Source: Humibacillus sp. DSM 29435 (GTDB taxonomy: Bacteria; Actinomycetota; Actinomycetes; Actinomycetales; Dermatophilaceae). Taken from it: 64,000 nucleotides of DNA. The notes beneath the pieces are model-generated. The model saw only the letters and a program-made list of their open reading frames with translations, did no database searches and was not told the origin of the DNA. This document shows positions 59,317-64,000 of the stretch, piece by piece (position 1 is the stretch's first letter; every line of letters starts with the position of its first letter). The DNA is taken from the NCBI RefSeq assembly GCF_001758225.1, contig NZ_MAST01000034.1:248001-312000 (forward strand), in the 5' to 3' direction. Both the position numbers and the translations under genes were made by a program.

Positions 59317-59404
59317 CCCGCCGCGACCCAGGCGATATCCGCGCTTTCGTGCAGGAGCGTCGGTTTTCCCGGGCCTCCTGCGGCCACAAGACGGTTACGG
59401 AATG

Positions 59405-59453
59405 CTCGTTCGCCAGACAACGAGTTGCGGTCGGTTGTCTAGTGACGTATAAC
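59405..59453 (+). promoter_or_regulatory. promoter with upstream palindrome for the LamG protein
   Basis: TTGCGG (59425-59430) and TATAAC (59448-59453) are 17 nt apart, a good sigma-70-type pair 41 bp before the start codon. Directly upstream lies CTCGTT-N8-AACGAG (59405-59424), a perfect inverted repeat in the place of an activator or repressor site. Confidence 0.6.
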
Positions 59454-59494
59454 CGGCCGGCTAGCGCCGGGGCAAGCGACACAACGGGGGAACC

Positions 59495-60208
59495 ATGAGA
59501 ACACGCACCTTGGCATCGCTCGGCGCCGGCATCGTCGTGGCGGGCACCTGTCTACTCAGCACTCCGGCTCAGGCCGACACCGACGGCACGATCGCGTTCT
59601 GGGACATGAGCGAGCCGGCGGGTTCGACCGTGCTCGTCGACCAGAGCGGCCATGGTGTCAACGGCGCCATCGGCAGCGGCATCCAGCTCGGAAAGCTCGA
59701 CCGGTCCACCGGCACGACCTTCTTCAAATGGCCGTTCGCAAAACCGAACACCACCCCGGCCGACGCCCCTCGGCTCATCCGGGTCACTGACCCCAGAACC
59801 AACCCCGGCACGGCCGACTTCACGGTGGGGATGCGCTATCGCACCACGCAGAACTTCGGCAACGTCATGCAGAAGGGCCAGAACGGCAACAAGGGCGGCT
59901 ACTGGAAGATCGAGATCCCGAAGGGTCACGCCACCTGCCTGTTCAAGGGGCAGAGCGGATCGGTGCTCGTCAACTCCAGCATCATCCTCAACGACGGACA
60001 GTGGCACACGATCGTCTGCAGCCGAACCTCCACCGGCGCGACCATGGTCATCGACGGCACCACGACGCGCCACAAGTCGGGCTTCGCCGGCAACATCTCC
60101 AACAACGTCCCCATGACCATCGGCGGCAAGAGCAACTGCGACCAGGTGACGATCACCTGCGACTTCTTCACCGGCGACATCGACTGGATCAAGCTCAGCA
60201 CGCCGTGA
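59495..60208 (+). CDS. secreted LamG/concanavalin-like domain protein
   Basis: This 237-aa protein has a signal peptide (MRTRTLASLGAGIVVAGTCLLSTPAQA) with an A-x-A cleavage site near residue 27. One LamG-type beta sandwich follows (GTIAFWDMSEPAGSTVLVDQSGHGVNG ... SIILNDGQWHTIVCSRTSTGATMVIDGT). Four cysteines in the second half could form two disulphides. It probably binds a carbohydrate outside the cell. It has its own promoter and no obvious partner. Confidence 0.85.
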   Translation: MRTRTLASLGAGIVVAGTCLLSTPAQADTDGTIAFWDMSEPAGSTVLVDQSGHGVNGAIGSGIQLGKLDRSTGTTFFKWPFAKPNTTPADAPRLIRVTDPRTNPGTADFTVGMRYRTTQNFGNVMQKGQNGNKGGYWKIEIPKGHATCLFKGQSGSVLVNSSIILNDGQWHTIVCSRTSTGATMVIDGTTTRHKSGFAGNISNNVPMTIGGKSNCDQVTITCDFFTGDIDWIKLSTP

Positions 60209-60284
60209 CGCCCCCTCGCAAGTAGGACGTGCGGCCGCACCCCTCGCGACCTGACCAGGCTCGCGGGTGTGACACCGTGTGCCC

Positions 60285-60785
60285 ATGGACCTTCCCGACC
60301 AGCAGGCCCTGCGTGAGCCCTCGCAGCGCGTCTCACCGCGAGCCGTGCGGATGTGGACGGTCGAGGCCCTCTTCGTCGTCGCCTGGCTCGTCGCCGGGAT
60401 GGTCGCCTGGTGGTTTCTCGACACCGGCTCCCGAGATGCGCAGTGGGTGGTCGGTTCGATCCTGCTCGTCGTCTCCGTCGGCTACGTCGCGATCATGCCC
60501 CGGTGGCGATTTCGGGTGCACCGTTGGGAGGCAACCTCCTACGCGATCTACACCCAGACGGGCTGGATCAAACAGGAGCGACGCATCGCGCCGCTCAGCC
60601 GCGTGCAGACCGTCGACCTCGAGCGCGGGCCGGTGGCTCAGCTGTTCAAGCTCGCCTCCGTCACCGTGACCACCGCGTCGGCGGCCGGGCCGGTCAAGGT
60701 GCACGGGCTCGAGCTGGCGGTGGCGGAGGAGCTGGTCGAAGGGCTCACCGCGGCAGCGGTGGCCGAGAAGGGCGATGCGACATGA
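60285..60785 (+). CDS. bPH2 (PH_2) domain membrane protein, YdbS-like
   Basis: This 166-aa protein has two membrane helices (about 25-45 and 54-70) and a bacterial PH_2 domain (RFRVHRWEATSYAIYTQTGWIKQERRIAPLSRVQTVDLERGPVAQLFKLASVTVTTAS). The pair YdbS/YdbT of Bacillus is organised the same way. Its stop overlaps the start of the larger PH_2 gene (ATGA), so both form one membrane complex. The ATG at 60285 or the GTG at 60279 may be used; no strong ribosome site is present. Confidence 0.88.
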   Translation: MDLPDQQALREPSQRVSPRAVRMWTVEALFVVAWLVAGMVAWWFLDTGSRDAQWVVGSILLVVSVGYVAIMPRWRFRVHRWEATSYAIYTQTGWIKQERRIAPLSRVQTVDLERGPVAQLFKLASVTVTTASAAGPVKVHGLELAVAEELVEGLTAAAVAEKGDAT

Positions 60786-62395
60786 CCGAACAACCGCCCG
60801 AGCCCTTCCCCGCACCCGGCCCGGAAGCGGCGACGGGGCCCGTCCCCGACCTCGCCTGGCGGCGGCTCGATGCCCGGATGCTGCTCATCCACCCCCTCGA
60901 GACGCTGGTTCGCGCCCTCCCGGCCGTGCTCGCGATCTTCCTCGCCCGAGCCGGTTCCGACAGCGACGAACGCTGGGAGCTGATCGCCGTTCCGGTGATC
61001 CTCGCCTTGGGAGCGCTGCGGTGGGTGACGACGCGCTACCGCATCCAGGGCGGTCAGATCGAGCTGCGCCGGGGGTGGCTCAACAAGCAGACCACGACGG
61101 CGCGACTCGACAAGGTGCGCACCGTCGACCTCACGGCCAAGATCTACCACCGGGTGCTCGGCCTGGCCAAGGTCGAGATCTCTACCGGCAGCTCAGCGAA
61201 GGAACGCCTCGTGCTCGACTCGCTGCGGGTCGAGCAGGGCCGCCGGCTTCGCGCTGAGCTGTTGCACCGCGTCGACCGGGCGGTCACCGCACGGCCGGCG
61301 CCGACGGGCCGGCCCGTCGACGCTGCCGTGCTGGGCACGGCGGCTGCTCCTCGCGAGGGTGGCGACGTCGAGCTGCTGCGTCTCGACCCCGCCTGGGTGC
61401 GCTACGCGCCGCTGACGCTCACCGGCCTGGCCAGCGCCGCTGCCATCGTGGGCGTTGCCAGCCAGGGCTTGCGCACGGTCGGCGACGAGAGCGACACCAT
61501 CAGGTCCGGGGCCAGATGGGTGTCCGAGCTCGAGTGGTGGACCGACCTGCTGCTCGTGCTCGTCGTGGTCTCGGCGCTAGCGGTGATCGCCTACGTGCTG
61601 ACCTTCTGGGGCTTCCGTCTCACCCGCAACCAGCTCGGTAGCCTGCACACCCGCCGCGGGTTGCTGACGAAGCGGGAGACGAGCATCGACCACGCCCGCG
61701 TGCGCGGCATCCGCTTCGACGAGCCCCTCGGCCTGCGCCTGGCCGGCGGGCGTCGTCTCAAGGTCGTCACGACCGGCCTGCTGCACGAGCACGGCGGGAG
61801 CGACTGGCTGTGCCCGCCGGCCCCCGCAGCCGTGGTCACCGGGCTGGCCCGCGCCATCGTTCCCGACGAGGATGCCGTTGCCGGGCGTCTGCAGCAGCAC
61901 GGCCCTGCCGCCCGCCGTCGCCGCCTCACCCGAACGTTGGCTCCGACGCTCGTGCTGCTGGTCGCACTTACCGCCGCGACCCTCGCGTGGGGCTGGCCGC
62001 CGGCGGTGGTCGCGCCGCTGCCGATCCTGCTTCTCGCGGCCGTCGCCCTGGCCCGCGACCGCTACGCCGGTCTTGGCCACCGCGTGACGCCTGGTCACCT
62101 GGTGGCCCGGGAAGGGTCGCTCGACCGCCGGCGCGTGGTGCTCGACCGCTCGGGGATCATCGGGTGGAAGGTGGAGCAGTCGTTCTTCCAGCGCCGAGCC
62201 GGCGTTGCGACTCTCGTCGCGACCACCGCCGCCGGGCAGCAGCACTACGACCTGGTCGACCTCCCCCTCGAACGGGCCTACGCCGTCATCGCGGAGGTCA
62301 GCCCCGATCTGCTCGCCGAGTTCCAGCCGTCACTGCCCGAAGGACCCGGGGCCATCGACTCATGCCGAGATCAACCTCTCGACTCGTCCACCTAG
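60782..62395 (+). CDS. bPH2 domain membrane protein, YdbT-like, three PH repeats
   Basis: This 537-aa protein has repeated units of paired membrane helices followed by PH_2 domains (TRYRIQGGQIELRRGWLNKQTTTARLDKVRTVDL; FRLTRNQLGSLHTRRGLLTKRETSIDHARVRGI; and a third, weaker one near VTPGHLVAREGSLDRRRVVLDRSGIIGW). It is coupled to the smaller YdbS-like gene. The role in the envelope is unknown, with some homologues linked to resistance against membrane-active agents. Confidence 0.88.
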   Translation: MTEQPPEPFPAPGPEAATGPVPDLAWRRLDARMLLIHPLETLVRALPAVLAIFLARAGSDSDERWELIAVPVILALGALRWVTTRYRIQGGQIELRRGWLNKQTTTARLDKVRTVDLTAKIYHRVLGLAKVEISTGSSAKERLVLDSLRVEQGRRLRAELLHRVDRAVTARPAPTGRPVDAAVLGTAAAPREGGDVELLRLDPAWVRYAPLTLTGLASAAAIVGVASQGLRTVGDESDTIRSGARWVSELEWWTDLLLVLVVVSALAVIAYVLTFWGFRLTRNQLGSLHTRRGLLTKRETSIDHARVRGIRFDEPLGLRLAGGRRLKVVTTGLLHEHGGSDWLCPPAPAAVVTGLARAIVPDEDAVAGRLQQHGPAARRRRLTRTLAPTLVLLVALTAATLAWGWPPAVVAPLPILLLAAVALARDRYAGLGHRVTPGHLVAREGSLDRRRVVLDRSGIIGWKVEQSFFQRRAGVATLVATTAAGQQHYDLVDLPLERAYAVIAEVSPDLLAEFQPSLPEGPGAIDSCRDQPLDSST

Positions 62396-62400
62396 CTGAG

Positions 62401-62417
62401 GCCACCCACCTGGTGGC
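62401..62417. terminator. hairpin between convergent genes
   Basis: GCCACC-CACCT-GGTGGC (62401-62417) lies six nt after the stop of the YdbT-like gene and faces the end of the convergent secreted-protein gene. It could stop transcription, although it has no T-run. Confidence 0.45.
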
Positions 62418-62495
62418 TACCTCTTCGGTGAGACCCGGACAGGCCCGTACGACAAGCAGTGCTCAATTTCCGCCTGTCGTACGGTGACGGTCAGA

Positions 62496-63317
62496 TCACG
62501 ACATACGAGCAGGTTCCCGGGACGTCACTGAACCCCACGCAATGGCGGTCCGGTAGCTGTAACGGTCGGAGAAGTCCACCCATTGGTGGGTGTCCGGATC
62601 GAGGAGGTACGCGTTGGCAGTCACATGAATCACGCCGGGCACGAACGGCTTGTTGGGGTGCACGGTGAACGTGCGCTCGTGGAAGGTCCCGTCACACGGC
62701 GGAACCTGGGGGTCGCCTGGTCCGTAGCCGCCGATCCGGCCGCCGTTCTGCCATGCCGAGACGTCGAAGTAATCGAGTACGTAGGGGGCCAGACACTTGA
62801 CGGAGGCACTGAAGACCGCGCTGCCGTCGGCGGTGAGCCGGACTGGACCGGTCGCGATCTTGGCAAACACATAGGGACGCAGATAGACGCTCTGCGTCGC
62901 GACGACCGCCGGCAGGGGTTTCATCGTCTGTGGGTCGAGAACTGTCAGGCTGGCCGTCACCATTGAGGGACCGACGTGGAACTTCTCCTCCTCGACGCTG
63001 TAGGAGGCCACGGAGATGTCTCGACGAACCCCGTCGCAGACGATGTCGTCAGTGCGGCCACTGTAGCGCTCACCTCGGAGCGACTCCTGAGTGACCTTGA
63101 CGGTCAGTTCGTTGAGGATGGCACCGCCGAAGCATCGAATTGACAGGGTCAGGGTCGCTGGACCAAATCTCAACGGGCCTCCGACATCCCTGATCTTGAG
63201 TTGCGGTGGAGCAATGTGCCTAGCCGTGGTGGCGGCTGACGCGGGACCGCCCAGGCCGGCCAGCACGAGGGCTGCCACTGCCGTCAGTCCGAACACCCTG
63301 CGCTTGACTCTGCCCAT
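62496..63317 (-). CDS. secreted hypothetical protein
   Basis: This 273-aa protein has a signal peptide (KRRVFGLTAVAALVLAGLGGPASA, cleaved near residue 28) and a beta-rich body with four cysteines (CFGG, IVCDGV, VKCLAP, PPCDGT) that may pair. Two related halves can be seen, each with a TLTLSIRC/SAVFSASVKC strand and a later ITVHPNKPFVPG/VTASLTVLDP strand, suggesting tandem Ig-like domains. I do not recognise a family. The base composition is a little lower in GC than the neighbouring genes. The ATG at 63317 is chosen for its fit to the signal peptide. Confidence 0.7.
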   Translation of the reverse strand: MGRVKRRVFGLTAVAALVLAGLGGPASAATTARHIAPPQLKIRDVGGPLRFGPATLTLSIRCFGGAILNELTVKVTQESLRGERYSGRTDDIVCDGVRRDISVASYSVEEEKFHVGPSMVTASLTVLDPQTMKPLPAVVATQSVYLRPYVFAKIATGPVRLTADGSAVFSASVKCLAPYVLDYFDVSAWQNGGRIGGYGPGDPQVPPCDGTFHERTFTVHPNKPFVPGVIHVTANAYLLDPDTHQWVDFSDRYSYRTAIAWGSVTSREPARMS

Positions 63318-63495
63318 GACAAGACCAATCTCTCGATGTTGACCGTTGCTGAGCCGCCCCGCCGGCGGTGGGCTCAAGTGTGCCCCACACGGTCTCGACT
63401 CGGGTCGTGAACTGGCGAACTGCAGCTCAAGTGCGGCTCGGCTGCTGCGATGTCGGGCACCAACAGATCGAGGTGAACGTCTGGGGCCTGGCTTC

Positions 63496-64000
63496 TCAGC
63501 GAGGCTGCAGCAGGGTCACAATCTCGCGCTGTCCCTTCGACCGCGCATGCTGCACCGCGGTCACCCTGTCACCGTCGGGCAGCGCCGGGTCGGCGCCCGC
63601 CGCGAGCAGAGTGGCGACGATGCGCTGGTGGGCTGGGCCGCCGTCGCCGAGGATGACCGCCTCGAGCAAGGCGGTCCAGCCCAGGCGGTTCACGTGGTTG
63701 ACGTCGATGCCGGTCTTGACGACCCGGTCGACGTAGTCGGCGTGCCCGCGCTCGCTGGCCGGGATGACCGAGACCCCGCCGTAGCGGTTGACGATCGTCA
63801 GGTCGGGGGTCGCTGGCAGCAGCGCCTCGAGCATGGCCGCACTTCCCGTGACGCCGGTGACCAGCCAGGGTGTGTCGTGACGGTCGTCGAGCGCATCGGC
63901 GCTCGCCCCCATCGCCACGAGCAGCCTTGCGGCGGCAACGTGGTCGGAGGTCACTGCGAGCAGCAACGCGGTGCGGTCGCGGCTGTCGCGCGTCTCGATC
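63496..64000 (-). CDS. ankyrin-repeat protein, 5' end outside the window
   Basis: The frame is open to the right edge; 168 codons are visible. Ankyrin units are seen in RDRTALLLAVTSDHVAAARLLVAMGASADALDDRHDTPWLVTGVTGSAAMLEALL, NRYGGVSVIPASERGHADYVDRVVKTGIDVNHVNRLGWTALLEAVILGDG and IVATLLAAGADPALPDGDRVTAVQHARSKGQREIVTLL. These give four or more repeats. It is likely a cytoplasmic or exported binding protein; the missing N-terminus may hold a signal peptide. Confidence 0.85.
   Translation of the reverse strand, partial: IETRDSRDRTALLLAVTSDHVAAARLLVAMGASADALDDRHDTPWLVTGVTGSAAMLEALLPATPDLTIVNRYGGVSVIPASERGHADYVDRVVKTGIDVNHVNRLGWTALLEAVILGDGGPAHQRIVATLLAAGADPALPDGDRVTAVQHARSKGQREIVTLLQPR

Overview
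The window is a high-GC, densely packed actinobacterial chromosome segment. Overlapping ATGA/GTGA junctions, GTG starts, an IdeR/DtxR-type iron box, PucR, BTAD and MarR regulators, and an Intrasporangiaceae-like gene content (Janibacter, Terrabacter or Phycicoccus-type; genus not decidable by eye) support this. I see no rRNA, tRNA, IS element or CRISPR array.

Left part (1-26 kb). A PucR regulator, a NylB-like serine hydrolase and an ATP-grasp protein are read leftward. They diverge from a translationally coupled gabT - aldehyde dehydrogenase - class III CoA-transferase operon. A GABA-type succinate-semialdehyde dehydrogenase (10.6 kb) and a GABA-permease-like transporter with a UspA partner (18-21 kb) fit the same theme: uptake and breakdown of omega-amino acids. 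Between the CoA-transferase and the second dehydrogenase lies a visibly AT-richer gene (9022-10449). Its N-terminus carries the LLxLQRxxGNxAV signature of proteins linked to extracellular contractile injection systems (eCIS), so it is a candidate cargo or effector. Other genes here are a C45 acyltransferase with twin palindromic operators, a cupin, a SWIM/SNF2 helicase, a DUF1697 protein, a thioesterase, an SDR and a large MalT/BTAD regulator.

Middle part (26-49 kb). This is an almost complete phage-tail-like contractile injection system on the minus strand. In transcription order it encodes a LuxR-type regulator, a large exported PD40/DUF11 protein, the DUF4255 cap (Afp16-like), the AAA+ ATPase (Afp15-like), a DUF4157 protein, sheath, tube 1, a CxxC assembly protein, DUF6760 (Afp6-like), a 926-aa disordered QR-repeat protein, tube 2, a LysM hub (Afp7-like), a VgrG-like spike (Afp8-like), PAAR tip, gp25, baseplate J, tail protein I and a zinc-ribbon/membrane/discoidin-like protein. 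A bitopic membrane protein similar in layout to the Streptomyces CIS membrane factor CisA is divergent from the LuxR gene. No tail-fibre gene is visible. That fits the intracellular, membrane-docking CIS described in Streptomyces rather than a released, receptor-targeting particle.

Right part (49-64 kb). It contains an iron-box-controlled DUF2470 gene, a quinone-oxidoreductase-like MDR, a DUF4921 HIT-like protein and a Baeyer-Villiger-type monooxygenase. A tightly overlapped MarR - 2'-5' RNA ligase - LLM oxidoreductase - glycosyltransferase operon diverges from an ABC exporter around a palindromic operator. The window closes with a secreted LamG protein, two bPH2-domain membrane proteins, a secreted hypothetical protein and an ankyrin protein cut by the window edge.
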